58,369 bases of DNA from an uncultured Prevotellaceae bacterium (GCA_902784755.1 CACZVX010000006.1:1-58369), one strand, 5' to 3'; positions 1-8,902 are shown, counted from the first letter of the stretch. A program made the numbers and translations. The notes: generated by a model from the sequence alone, not told the origin.

Positions 1-15
1 AACGTCCTTTAAACA

Positions 16-71
16 GCCACGAAAGTGGCGCTTAAACAGTCCGAAGGACGCTTAACCAGCTGCGAAGCAGC
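16..71. repeat. Tandem array of three small hairpins with a shared connector
   Basis: Three perfect stem-loops follow one another: GCCAC/GTGGC with a GAAA loop (16-29), GTCC/GGAC with a GAA loop (39-49) and GCTGC/GCAGC with a GAA loop (59-71). They are joined by almost the same 9-base connector, GCTTAAACA (30-38) and GCTTAACCA (50-58), with GCTTAACCC after the last. Stem sequences differ but pairing is kept, so the fold and connector are what repeat. The array starts at the window edge and may continue upstream. It lies 3' of the regulator gene and might mark its transcript end. A perfect palindrome CCTTATAAGG follows at 80-89. Confidence 0.6.
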
Positions 72-104
72 GCTTAACCCCTTATAAGGTCATAGTCATA
101 AAGT

Positions 105-186
105 GTGTCAGTGTTGTGTCAGTGGTGTCAGTCCGACTGTCACGCTTCAGCCCTTTATTTATCGGGGGTGTGCGGTGGTGTCAGTC
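105..186. repeat. Four direct copies of GTGTCAGT
   Basis: The octamer GTGTCAGT occurs at 105-112, 116-123, 126-133 and 178-185. The first three are 10-11 bases apart, about one helical turn. The stretch lies between the hairpin array and the 3' end of the regulator gene and codes for nothing I can support. It could be a protein-binding cluster or decayed repeat DNA. Confidence 0.4.
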
Positions 187-252
187 TTAAACGCGAGATT
201 TTATAGTTTAGTTATTCCGAAATCCGCCTTTAGGTATCTCTGGCTTCAAGTG

Positions 253-2997
253 TTACCCATTAATTCCTTTTGCACGGAAAGAGCTTGGGCTCACACCCTT
301 CTGCGAACGGAAAGCTTTGCTGAAATAGTTCTGATCGGCAAAGCCGCAGGTCAGAGCTATCTCGCTGATTGACATTTCGGTCTCACACAGCAACTGACAA
401 GCCCGCTGGATACGGCTCTGTCGGAGGAAATCAGCAGGCGTCACGCCCAGAAGCGATTTCATCTTACGGTTCAGATTTGTCTTACTGGTTGCTGTGGCAT
501 CCGCCATGTCCTGGATATTGACCTCCGAATCGGAGAGATGCTTCTCCATAAAATCCATCACTCGGCGCATAAAGGCCTCATCGGCCTCGCTTAATGAAGG
601 AACGAGAGGACGAGGGGACGTGGGAGAGAGATTACCTTCTGATGAGTCTTCTGGGGTCGAAACATTTCTCGTTCCCTCGCTCCCTCGTTCTCCTGTTTTC
701 TCATAGAACGTTCTCTCATTCTCTCGTTCTTCCATCAGCCGCAAATATGCCTCAAGTGTATCATGCTGCTTGCGCTTAATGGCCTTTATATATAAAAAGG
801 TACGCACAATAGCATATACAACGCCCGCGATTAGTAGAATCCAAAGCAACTTTGCCCAAGGAGTCTCCCAGAAAGTAGGTTTCACGATGATGGTCAGCGT
901 CCGGATATTATCCATCCATTCGCCATTGCTGTTGGTTGAACGTATCTGCAAATGGTAGGTGCCGGGCTCCATATCGAGGAAAGTGGCAGAATGATTTCGA
1001 CCGATAAAATTCCACTGGTTCTCATCGCCTTCCAAACGGAAAGCATACTGAATATTCGAGGCATCCACATAGTCAAGGGCAGCAAAATTGACCGTGAGAT
1101 TGCGTTCATGGGGTCTTAGAATGAGCGTGTCAAGATCATTCACAGCCAACGAATCACGACCATTCTGTACCATAATACTCGTCAGGGCAATACGAGGTAC
1201 CACGACTGGACGCTCCATTTTATCGAGTGAAGTCATAATAACTCCGTCCTGCATACCTATCAGCCAACGGCCATCCTGCAACTGCAACGGATGGGCTTCC
1301 GTGAAACGCAATTCCCGTTCCCAATAGTTGGCATCATAGTTTGCTGCCACACCCGTAGTGGGATCAAGACGTATCAGCGAATGACTGCTCACCACCCAGA
1401 TGGCATCCCCATAAGAAACCAGCGAGATAGCCACATCGGAAGGCAATCCGTGAGACTCATCAAAATGGCGGAACTGGAGCTGGTCATCTAGCAGATTACT
1501 ATTCAGAATCTGATTTACGCCGCCGCTCTCAGTAGCCACGAACACCTTACCCTGCCGGTCCTCCACCACATCCATCACCGCCACATTGCTCAGGCTCGAA
1601 GCACGATTGGCTTCACCTACATGACGATGAAAACTCATCCGGTTAATTGGCTCACGACTATCGGAAACTACCAATCCGCCCGTACTAGCCATCAACATCA
1701 CACCTTGACGTGTAATGAGAATACGCCTTAGCGACATACACTCTTCAGGAAAATTCTTCAGCCGTGAAAAACGGGGATCATCATCCATTGGCTGTTCCAC
1801 GCAACAAAGCCCGCCTTTCATCGTAGCTATCCATAACCTCCCTTGCGCATCCTGCTGCAAGTCGTAGATATTATCAGCTGCCAACGACCAAGCATTCTGC
1901 TGGTCATAAAGGAAATGCTTCAAAGTGAATCCTCCTTCACCTTGCTCCCGCAAACGGAAAAGACCCTCGGGTTTGGTGCCCAGCCAAATCTGGTGATTAC
2001 GGTCTTCAAGCATACAATATACACGCGCACCAAAAGAGACATAACCCGGTTGGACTTTTCCTGACGGAGAAAGATAGCCCTGCAATTTCATCTGTGAAGA
2101 ATAGATTCTCACCGTGGCATCTTCACGGCAGGCCACCCATATCCTTCCTTTGGAGTCACGCATAAAAGCACGCCCAGGTGAAGCTGGCTGAAGCGCCAAC
2201 TGCTCGTAGGGATAACGGCTGAAAGAAAGCTTGGAAACACCATCATTACCACGCAGCCACACATTGCCTTGTGTATCTACCAAAGAGAACATCAGATTTC
2301 CGTCAGGGATACGCTCGGGATATCGGGTCATCGCCGCCTTTACATCACGTGTATAATAGATGTCACCATCTGGTGTGATCATCCAAATCACGCCAAAGCG
2401 GTCTGTACCAGAAAAAACGAAACTCTCCTCAGAGAAGCCCACAAACTGCCGGTATTGCTTATTGCCCAAAAGCCTGTATTTCTTACGGGGCATCTGACTT
2501 ACCAGTTGGGCCGTTTCAACGGGATTTCCGTCTTCTACGACCAGAAAAGAGCCGCCTTCACATTCAAAGACGGTGGTTCCATCCTGTGCAGTACGCATTC
2601 TTATAATCTTCAGCGTAGTTTTCAGTCGCTGTTCAATAGGTGTCAGAAAATCAGTGAAACAATAGGTCTTCACATTGAAGAGATAGCAACGTTGGTCAAT
2701 ACGACACCAGAGATTGCCCTTCGCATTCTTCACAATTCCGTTGATACGGTCGGAATAAATGCCAATACCGTCACCCACATGCGGCTTCACCACATTGAAA
2801 TGGTATCCATCAAAGCGGTTCAGTCCATTCCATGTGGCCATCCAAATCATCCCCTGCCCGTCCTGAGCCACCTGCTTCACGCTCTGCTGCGAAAGCCCGG
2901 AGAACTCATCGTAGTGAGTTATCTGGCAGATGGGCTGTGCTCCGCACCAGAATGGAAGGAGCAGTAAAAGAGCAGTAATGACAGACCTGAAATTCAT
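253..2997 (-). CDS. Membrane-spanning AraC-family regulator with hybrid two-component sensor, no kinase or receiver
   Basis: Probable regulator of the pectin locus. In order: signal peptide (about residues 1-20), a long run of reg_prop beta-propeller blades (W-A-T...GL.R type motifs) to about residue 620, a Y_Y_Y domain (about 630-700), one transmembrane helix (about 715-735), a short charged helix, and a C-terminal AraC/XylS helix-turn-helix pair (last 110 residues). These are the outer and output parts of Bacteroidota hybrid two-component systems, which are normally about 1,300-1,400 residues because kinase, ATPase and receiver domains lie between membrane and HTH. None is present here; the gap is a low-complexity linker of about 48 residues encoded by a repeat (about 594-735). 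I prefer the ATG at 2997 over an in-frame TTG at 3012, because the TTG sits almost at the inferred transcription start. Direct signal transfer across the membrane, as in SusR-like proteins, is inferred. Confidence 0.85.
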   Translation of the reverse strand: MNFRSVITALLLLLPFWCGAQPICQITHYDEFSGLSQQSVKQVAQDGQGMIWMATWNGLNRFDGYHFNVVKPHVGDGIGIYSDRINGIVKNAKGNLWCRIDQRCYLFNVKTYCFTDFLTPIEQRLKTTLKIIRMRTAQDGTTVFECEGGSFLVVEDGNPVETAQLVSQMPRKKYRLLGNKQYRQFVGFSEESFVFSGTDRFGVIWMITPDGDIYYTRDVKAAMTRYPERIPDGNLMFSLVDTQGNVWLRGNDGVSKLSFSRYPYEQLALQPASPGRAFMRDSKGRIWVACREDATVRIYSSQMKLQGYLSPSGKVQPGYVSFGARVYCMLEDRNHQIWLGTKPEGLFRLREQGEGGFTLKHFLYDQQNAWSLAADNIYDLQQDAQGRLWIATMKGGLCCVEQPMDDDPRFSRLKNFPEECMSLRRILITRQGVMLMASTGGLVVSDSREPINRMSFHRHVGEANRASSLSNVAVMDVVEDRQGKVFVATESGGVNQILNSNLLDDQLQFRHFDESHGLPSDVAISLVSYGDAIWVVSSHSLIRLDPTTGVAANYDANYWERELRFTEAHPLQLQDGRWLIGMQDGVIMTSLDKMERPVVVPRIALTSIMVQNGRDSLAVNDLDTLILRPHERNLTVNFAALDYVDASNIQYAFRLEGDENQWNFIGRNHSATFLDMEPGTYHLQIRSTNSNGEWMDNIRTLTIIVKPTFWETPWAKLLWILLIAGVVYAIVRTFLYIKAIKRKQHDTLEAYLRLMEERENERTFYEKTGERGSEGTRNVSTPEDSSEGNLSPTSPRPLVPSLSEADEAFMRRVMDFMEKHLSDSEVNIQDMADATATSKTNLNRKMKSLLGVTPADFLRQSRIQRACQLLCETEMSISEIALTCGFADQNYFSKAFRSQKGVSPSSFRAKGING
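594..735. repeat. Purine/pyrimidine inverted repeat inside the regulator gene
   Basis: On the plus strand a purine-rich arm (about 599-630, GAACGAG-like motifs) faces a pyrimidine-rich arm (about 667-693, CTCGTTC-like motifs), followed by more CTC-rich sequence to 735. The reverse complement of the right arm closely resembles the left arm, so it can fold into a long imperfect hairpin. It is translated in frame as a low-complexity linker rich in E, R, S, P and G between membrane helix and DNA-binding domain. It belongs to the same general type as the elements inside the GSCFA and Fkp genes. Confidence 0.55.
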
Positions 2998-3016
2998 AAG
3001 TATTTTTTTCAACGCA

Positions 3017-3024
3017 CAAAATTA
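3017..3024 (-). promoter_or_regulatory. Promoter -7 box of the regulator gene
   Basis: The minus strand reads TAATTTTG, a full match to the Bacteroidota -7 consensus TAnnTTTG, 19 bases before the ATG at 2997. No clear -33 TTG is visible at the usual distance because the T-run of the neighbouring terminator fills that region. Confidence 0.55.
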
Positions 3025-3026
3025 GC

Positions 3027-3060
3027 AAAAAAAAAAGAGGCTGCCTCCCGGCAGCCTCTT
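3027..3060 (-). terminator. Rho-independent terminator of the pectinesterase transcript
   Basis: A perfect 11-bp stem (3035-3045 with 3050-3060, loop TCCC) is followed on the minus strand by a run of ten T (complement of 3027-3036). It lies 17 bases after the pectinesterase stop codon. It almost touches the regulator promoter, so the enzyme transcript should end just before the regulator transcript begins. Confidence 0.9.
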
Positions 3061-3077
3061 CTGTTAACCTAAAAAAC

Positions 3078-6000
3078 CTAATATAATACTTTTTTAACTA
3101 AAACATTTCCTTTTGAATCGCGATACTTCACGATATTGAGTCCGCGGCTTGGTGTGGTAAGTTGCGTACCATCAGCTGCATAAACGCCTTCCAGGGCGAG
3201 TTCACCTGTGGCTTCTGCCTGCAGGATTCCTGTAGCATCATTAGCCTTTCCAAGTTTACTCAAACCACCAAACTCATTGACGGCCTGTACGGTGATAATC
3301 TTTTCTGCCTCTGAAGCCTTGGCAGATGCCGGCAGACTATAGGAAGTCTCTGTTGTAATGGCAAGCACTTCGTCGCCTTGTGTCACCACATAGCAGATAG
3401 CGTAGGGTACTGCATCCCATGTTACCTGTGTGCCTTCCTGCTTCACCACGGGAGCATTGCAAGCTTCACACATCAAGTTAGGTTGCCAGTTATCGTCACC
3501 ACCCATCACGTTCTCAATCGTATACGCAGCAGCCTCTTCAGCGGTAAGTGTGTTCTTCACATTGAACACTTTGGTCTTTGTTCCATCAGCATTCGTATAA
3601 TAGTAATAGGACTCACGCTGAGAGAGGTCAACGGGATTACCGTCTTTATCCACTGTGTTATATTCTGCCCAAAGCACTGGCAGTCCACCCATGGTGTTGT
3701 GCCATCCTTTTGCAGGAATTGTGATATAGGTCTTCAAGTTAATGTAGACTGTCTTCGGACTATTGTGCCAGGGGCGTCCAAGCCAGACATCAGTAACGTT
3801 CACACCAGGATGAGCGCGCAGGATATTATTTTGGAACACATAGCCCCATTTCACATCAGCGGCATGGCTGGGAGCGACGATATATCCACCAGAAGGACGG
3901 TTAATTTCGAGTGTATCACCGTCAAGATAGACATTACCCGAATTGTAGATAAAGTCCACAGCACCCTCAATGAGAGAGTTCTTGATGTAGTGGCGGTTGT
4001 TGCTGGTGGAAGTGGTAATCCATGTGTCCTGATAAGAGAGCAGGGCCACATTGTTGAAGGCGATACGGTCACCCATCGTGTTCAGAGCAAGCGCCTGCGG
4101 ACCACTTTGCTGCTCATGGCCATGGGAGTTCTCAAGCGTGATGTTCTCAAAGAAACAATCGTTCGATTTCACGGTTACCGTAGCACCTAGATCAGTTCCC
4201 ACGTTCTTCGGTGTATCACCGCCACTTAATAAGTCATTGAAGATAACCGTCTTGTCACGGTTTTGACCAATAATATGCATATGAGGTTTGTTTGCGGGTA
4301 TGTTCACATGCTCATTATACAGTCCGTTCTTCACGAAGATGAGCCAAGGTGTTACATGCTGAGTAGGTGCAGCATTGATAGCATCTTGCAAAGTTGTGTA
4401 GTCGCCCGTACCATCCTTTGCCACAATGGCATCATAGGTTTTAGCATCTGGCTGCTGACGCTCCATCGTCGTAAAGGTGATTTCAACTGCAGCCACTGGA
4501 TTTCCGCTACGGCTGACAAGCACGCCTTCAGGCATCAAGAATGTATACTGTGTGGCATAGTTTAATCCCATATACTTAAAGATAGCAGACTTTCCACTGA
4601 TGATGGGGGCGATTTCGACACCGTTGAGCGTAGCTTTACCTGTACCAGCTAACACCTTGTTGTCGAAAGTAAGGATAACGGAACCACTGGCACTTGCTCC
4701 CGTACCGTTCTGAGCGGGATTACTGCTAACGAGTGTTGCATTTTGGCTGCTTGCTCCAGCAGCATCGGCGGTAACAAAGATATTGCCAATGCAGAGACCG
4801 TCGTAGTCTGTATCTGCACCAACAAGACCTGAACTTTCCACACCTTTCCAGCGTATATAAACACGGTCTTGCTCATCAGCATCGCCAGGAAGCGCGAACT
4901 CACCATCAGTCCATCCAGACTTCAGTTCCAGATCTCCGGCAAACTCTCCGAACTTGGTGTAGTTAGTTCCATCGATAGAATACTCCACATCAAAATTCTT
5001 ATAGGTATTATAACTCACTCCCATACCGTTGGAGAGGACAAGGTTCTTGTAGCCTTTTGACGAGAAAGAAATCTCGAAGTAATAGCCATCCGTGCGATTT
5101 TTCCAGATGCGGGCACCGGGGCGTCCATTTTCGAAACCGTTCTCAATGCCGCGACGTAACCAAGAGTTCGTAGAACCAGCGGCATTGCGCAGGCTCAGCA
5201 TACCCGCATTCTCAGTATCGGCTTTATAGTCGGCAGGACGGTCAGAAGCAGGATAGTCGTAGTAGAGGTCCCATCCTACGATATAGTCTACAGCTGAGAA
5301 ATTGGCAGTAAGGTTCTGCTCAGCATCCATTTTGATGGTGCGCTCAAGTTCTGTAGAATTGTTCTCCCATCCAGTAAAAGTCAAAATCTTGTTGTTTACA
5401 GCAGTCAGGTTCACCACCGTACCTTCTTCATACATGCGCTTGCCATCAATCATGGTTCCCTCAGGCATTATCTGCACGAGGTTAGGCTGTGCACCGTTGG
5501 TAAGCGTCAGGTTCAAAGCATAAGTGGTAGCCTTGGTGAAGGTGGCAGTCAAATCTGTGTCATCACTGATAGTGAAAGAATAAGGATTAGCTGTCGATAC
5601 TGTGTTGCCCTGAGCATCTGTCCATGCAGTAAAGTGGTAGCCGAAGTTCTCAGCAACTTCCAGTGTCACCTCATCACCTTCGTCAAATACGTCACCGTTC
5701 GGCGTAATGGTCAGTTTGCCGGCAGCGTCTTCTGCTAATTTCACAGTTAATTTGCACTGCTTCACATCCTGAGTGGTGCCATTAACGACTCCCTCGATAA
5801 CCACATCGCAAAGACCGACCTGACGTGAAGGCTGGTTTCCGCTAAGTTGATAGATATTAATGCGCAAGCCGCAGACACCGCTGGTAGGGGGAATATTACT
5901 AATCGTTTCGTCAACAACAGTAACATGAACATCACCCTGATTGTTGCGCTCTGGCTTGATCTCATTCTTGATAGAAGTCTCTTTGCCATTGTCAAGCCAG

Positions 6001-6857
6001 GCCACGGCAGTCATTCCCTCGCCTGTACCATAACGTGTGGTCTTGTAGGCAATCCGAGTCGGAGTGAAAGTCAGGCCATTCTTCATCACAAAGACGAAAT
6101 CCACGGCGTTTTGTGCAAGCGGTTCGCTATCCTTGGTTTCTACTGCATTGAAAGTTGTCTGTGTCAATCCTTCTACACTCTGTGTTCCGACAAGTTTCAG
6201 ATTGCTGCCCACCGTAAAGTAACTTGACTTGAACCAATTCTCAGCCCCTTCGCTGAAGGTTGCAATTTGGCTTGCATTTCCGGCAGTAAAAGGAAAAGTG
6301 ACTGTTGCAGCCTGATTATCAACAGTCTCTCCTTCAAACTTCTTCTTAGCCGTAAAGACGATGTTATTCACGTTGGCCGTAGTGCCGTTGCCACCCACAC
6401 TTTTGAATGTGATGACCATCGTGTAATGACCAACAGGCATTGCTCCAGTGCGAAAATCATAACTAACTGACGATGCGTCCCAATTGCCATTGAGTTGCAA
6501 CTCAACATCATGGTTACAAACCTCAGTGCCATCAGCATCATTCTTGATGTTAAAGTTCAGCGACACACTTGAGGCAGAGTTAGCTGTACCTGCCGTGAAT
6601 GATACAGTATAATACTGTGCATCTACAAGGTTGTTCAGTGTGTAAGTAGCATAGTCACCATTCATCATATAGTCGATGTGGTGGTCATCTTTGAAGTTGG
6701 CGCGACTACCAGTCAGTACACCATTCTCCATAGTGAAGGAGTTCTCCGCATTGGTCGGAATGTTGTTGTCCTCAGCTGCTGCCATCAAAGGTTGCAAAGC
6801 GAAGAGTACAAGCAACAAATGCATAAAATAGGATTTTCTGTTTTGCATAATGTTCAT
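3078..6857 (-). CDS. Multidomain secreted pectin methylesterase (CE8)
   Basis: Removes methyl esters from homogalacturonan so that pectate lyase can act. Signal peptide at residues 1-28. The N-terminal 370 residues look like two beta-sandwich modules; two InlB/Listeria-Bacteroides type repeats follow (about 370-525), then another beta-sandwich (about 530-700), a Big_5/SbsA-like Ig domain (about 705-800) and the pectinesterase right-handed beta-helix (about 805-1110). Catalytic-site motifs are intact: the QAL glutamine, SYQDT near 942, GAVDFIY near 965 and WLGRPW near 1027. A fibronectin-like stretch and the shared short C-terminal tail (about 1215-1259) end the protein. At 1,259 residues it is far longer than a plain CE8 enzyme (about 300-350). 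It starts 11 bases after the acetylesterase stop, so the two esterases share a transcript. Confidence 0.93.
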   Translation of the reverse strand: MNIMQNRKSYFMHLLLVLFALQPLMAAAEDNNIPTNAENSFTMENGVLTGSRANFKDDHHIDYMMNGDYATYTLNNLVDAQYYTVSFTAGTANSASSVSLNFNIKNDADGTEVCNHDVELQLNGNWDASSVSYDFRTGAMPVGHYTMVITFKSVGGNGTTANVNNIVFTAKKKFEGETVDNQAATVTFPFTAGNASQIATFSEGAENWFKSSYFTVGSNLKLVGTQSVEGLTQTTFNAVETKDSEPLAQNAVDFVFVMKNGLTFTPTRIAYKTTRYGTGEGMTAVAWLDNGKETSIKNEIKPERNNQGDVHVTVVDETISNIPPTSGVCGLRINIYQLSGNQPSRQVGLCDVVIEGVVNGTTQDVKQCKLTVKLAEDAAGKLTITPNGDVFDEGDEVTLEVAENFGYHFTAWTDAQGNTVSTANPYSFTISDDTDLTATFTKATTYALNLTLTNGAQPNLVQIMPEGTMIDGKRMYEEGTVVNLTAVNNKILTFTGWENNSTELERTIKMDAEQNLTANFSAVDYIVGWDLYYDYPASDRPADYKADTENAGMLSLRNAAGSTNSWLRRGIENGFENGRPGARIWKNRTDGYYFEISFSSKGYKNLVLSNGMGVSYNTYKNFDVEYSIDGTNYTKFGEFAGDLELKSGWTDGEFALPGDADEQDRVYIRWKGVESSGLVGADTDYDGLCIGNIFVTADAAGASSQNATLVSSNPAQNGTGASASGSVILTFDNKVLAGTGKATLNGVEIAPIISGKSAIFKYMGLNYATQYTFLMPEGVLVSRSGNPVAAVEITFTTMERQQPDAKTYDAIVAKDGTGDYTTLQDAINAAPTQHVTPWLIFVKNGLYNEHVNIPANKPHMHIIGQNRDKTVIFNDLLSGGDTPKNVGTDLGATVTVKSNDCFFENITLENSHGHEQQSGPQALALNTMGDRIAFNNVALLSYQDTWITTSTSNNRHYIKNSLIEGAVDFIYNSGNVYLDGDTLEINRPSGGYIVAPSHAADVKWGYVFQNNILRAHPGVNVTDVWLGRPWHNSPKTVYINLKTYITIPAKGWHNTMGGLPVLWAEYNTVDKDGNPVDLSQRESYYYYTNADGTKTKVFNVKNTLTAEEAAAYTIENVMGGDDNWQPNLMCEACNAPVVKQEGTQVTWDAVPYAICYVVTQGDEVLAITTETSYSLPASAKASEAEKIITVQAVNEFGGLSKLGKANDATGILQAEATGELALEGVYAADGTQLTTPSRGLNIVKYRDSKGNVLVKKVLY

Positions 6858-6868
6858 ATTATTGATTT

Positions 6869-8758
6869 TTAATAGATTACTTTCTTTACACTTCCGTCTG
6901 CCATGTGCATGATATTCAGTCCAGCCTTAGGAGAAGATAGAAGCATCCCGTCAAGACTGTAATATTGAACATCGGAGCTCTTATTACCGGAGCCCGACAC
7001 TTCCTTTATGCCCGTAGCACCAGCATCCACAGCCATTCCATGAATAGTCAAGTCAGAGAGACAAATGGTCTTGCCCGATGCTGCACCATTATACCAAGGA
7101 TATACCCGAACAAGCAATTCCTGACCTTCCTGCAGGGAAATGACAGGGGTGGTTTTGACATACTGCATGTTATTAGCAGGCATCTTTTTCATTTCAAAAA
7201 TGGTGGTACGCGTCTCGAAATTATCTGTGGAGAAATAGATGTGCGAGCACATGCCATTACCACCGCAACCGCAGACGAAGAGGCTGATTTCGTCAATCTT
7301 TAGTTCTGTACCTAAAGCAGGTTTGATGCCCCACTGGATGTATCGTGTAGGGTTGTCATCAATTTCTTCAGCAGGCCATGTGTCACCCGTCAGTAAGTTG
7401 CGCTGGGTTTTGCGACTAGCTTCAAAGCCTGTCCATTCGGGCCATGTGGTATTGGCATTCGGATTGGAGTAACGCTGCACATACATGCCTTCCCATGATT
7501 CTGCAATGACTGTAGCTGGTCCTGTCAGTTCGTAGGTGTCATCCTTTTCCAGTCTCCAATATGCCTTCACCTCCGTTCCGCCATCCAATGTGATAGCAGT
7601 CGCCGTAACTGGCACATCTAAAGTCTTATCACCCTGTTTCACGGTGATGGTTCCATTCATATCCCCACTCTTTTCAAGCAATGCCTGTGCATGAACGGTC
7701 TTCACAAGTGTTGAGGCATTATAGTCAATGGAAAGCGAGGAGCTCCAAGTCTGCTTGTCAAGTGAAATTTGAATTCCATCAGTAGCCGTAACGGTAACCG
7801 TTCCGCTTTCAGGATTCAGTCCAAAACCGCTTATGGTAAACTCCTTTGTCAGCACCTGTCCTTTGTAGGCTTCACCCATGGACAAAGATGCGGGCGACAC
7901 ACTTATATCTACAGGCAATGTAATGACATCGGCAAGAATACCCTGCTCCTTCATCAGACGGGCACACTCGCGGGCAACAAGCAAAGCGCCCGTGGCATTG
8001 AAGTGGGTAGATCCAGTGCCATCAAAAAGATAGTCTAGACATTTCGTAGGTCCATAACTCTCATAGAGTTCCTTCGTGGCAGTGGTCAGGTCGATAAAGT
8101 TAATACCTTTTTCGATAGCCACCTGCTGCGAATGATAGGCGTAGTCCATCAAATGGTCGTTAGCGGGTACGCTCTTACCCTCAACCGGTCCGTTCGCCGT
8201 TAGTTCCGAATAAGAATCACCAAGGTCATGACGTCCATTACGGCGAATGGTATTACCCGTAAAGTAAGCGCGACATACAGGCGAACAAATTATTGGTATA
8301 GCACCCATAGCCTTTACCTCATCGACAATCTTGCTAAGGTTCTGTTTATAAGTAGTCGAAGGAATGGAACCGCGCAGGTCTACAGCACTAGCCTTAGCTT
8401 GATCGCCAATGCTCAAGTAATAGTCACGCAGTTGGTAACCATCCATTCCACCATTTTTCTCATCGTTATGGGCAAAGGTGATAATCACATAGTCACCAGC
8501 CTCCACATTCTTTTTGGCTGTAGCCCAGAGTTCGCTATAGCCACCATAACTATCGCGTCCACCCTTAGCATAGTTGATACTCTCCCACCCATTTGTGAGA
8601 AAATCTCCGAAATACATACCCCAGCCGCGTGTTACGGTAGCTTCGGGATTGTAAGGTGCCATGGTAGAATCGCCCAATGTGTGTACCTTCTTACTGTTCA
8701 TAGGCAGGGCCATCATTGTCATGACCATTACTGCCGAAAAGAATTTGAATAATCGCAT
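6869..8758 (-). CDS. Rhamnogalacturonan acetylesterase (CE12, SGNH/GDSL fold) with C-terminal modules
   Basis: Predicted to remove acetyl groups from rhamnogalacturonan I. After a signal peptide (about residues 1-22) the SGNH blocks are visible: GDSTMAP with the nucleophile serine near residue 31, the NYAKGGRDS block with the oxyanion glycine, the ITFAHND block with the oxyanion asparagine, and the catalytic histidine in STHFNATGA near residue 260. The catalytic part covers about residues 22-275. Two beta-sandwich regions (about 285-390 and 395-580) follow, then the short C-terminal tail ending in VKKVIY shared with neighbouring enzymes. It is first in a two-gene unit with the pectinesterase and has its own promoter. 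Assignment to CE12 is by motif and context (YesT/RGAE family). Confidence 0.9.
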   Translation of the reverse strand: MRLFKFFSAVMVMTMMALPMNSKKVHTLGDSTMAPYNPEATVTRGWGMYFGDFLTNGWESINYAKGGRDSYGGYSELWATAKKNVEAGDYVIITFAHNDEKNGGMDGYQLRDYYLSIGDQAKASAVDLRGSIPSTTYKQNLSKIVDEVKAMGAIPIICSPVCRAYFTGNTIRRNGRHDLGDSYSELTANGPVEGKSVPANDHLMDYAYHSQQVAIEKGINFIDLTTATKELYESYGPTKCLDYLFDGTGSTHFNATGALLVARECARLMKEQGILADVITLPVDISVSPASLSMGEAYKGQVLTKEFTISGFGLNPESGTVTVTATDGIQISLDKQTWSSSLSIDYNASTLVKTVHAQALLEKSGDMNGTITVKQGDKTLDVPVTATAITLDGGTEVKAYWRLEKDDTYELTGPATVIAESWEGMYVQRYSNPNANTTWPEWTGFEASRKTQRNLLTGDTWPAEEIDDNPTRYIQWGIKPALGTELKIDEISLFVCGCGGNGMCSHIYFSTDNFETRTTIFEMKKMPANNMQYVKTTPVISLQEGQELLVRVYPWYNGAASGKTICLSDLTIHGMAVDAGATGIKEVSGSGNKSSDVQYYSLDGMLLSSPKAGLNIMHMADGSVKKVIY

Positions 8759-8788
8759 GATTTGTTTTTAGCTATTGATTTCTGAGTG

Positions 8789-8796
8789 CAAAATTA
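8789..8796 (-). promoter_or_regulatory. Promoter -7 box of the acetylesterase-pectinesterase operon
   Basis: The minus strand has TAATTTTG, matching TAnnTTTG, about 30 bases before the start codon. A TTG lies about 17 bases further upstream, slightly closer than the usual 19-20. Confidence 0.55.
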
Positions 8797-8842
8797 CAAC
8801 TTATAACAAAAAACAATAGGTAAATAATAACCAACAATTAGT

Positions 8843-8878
8843 AAAAAAGTGCCAAACCTGTAATGTGCTGGCACTTTT
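8843..8878 (-). terminator. Terminator after the PL11 operon
   Basis: A 10-bp stem (8845-8854 with 8869-8878) with a 14-base loop is followed on the minus strand by six T. It lies 24 bases past the stop codon of the second PL11 gene. Confidence 0.8.
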
Positions 8879-8902
8879 GAGTATGATTATACCAATCTGG
8901 TT

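Noticed and set aside
16-71. Hairpin array considered as a CRISPR array
   Set aside because: Units are 20-23 bases with no unique spacers of constant length and no cas genes nearby.
2269-2967. Open frame of 232 codons on the plus strand
   Set aside because: Antisense shadow of the regulator gene; no ribosome site, no recognisable domain, and the minus frame has clear domains.
2998-3012. TTG start of the regulator at 3012
   Set aside because: It would lie within a few bases of the inferred transcription start and without a ribosome site; ATG at 2997 also gives a complete signal peptide.
3378-4190. Open frame of 270 codons on the plus strand
   Set aside because: Lies opposite the pectinesterase catalytic domain; composition of a shadow frame.
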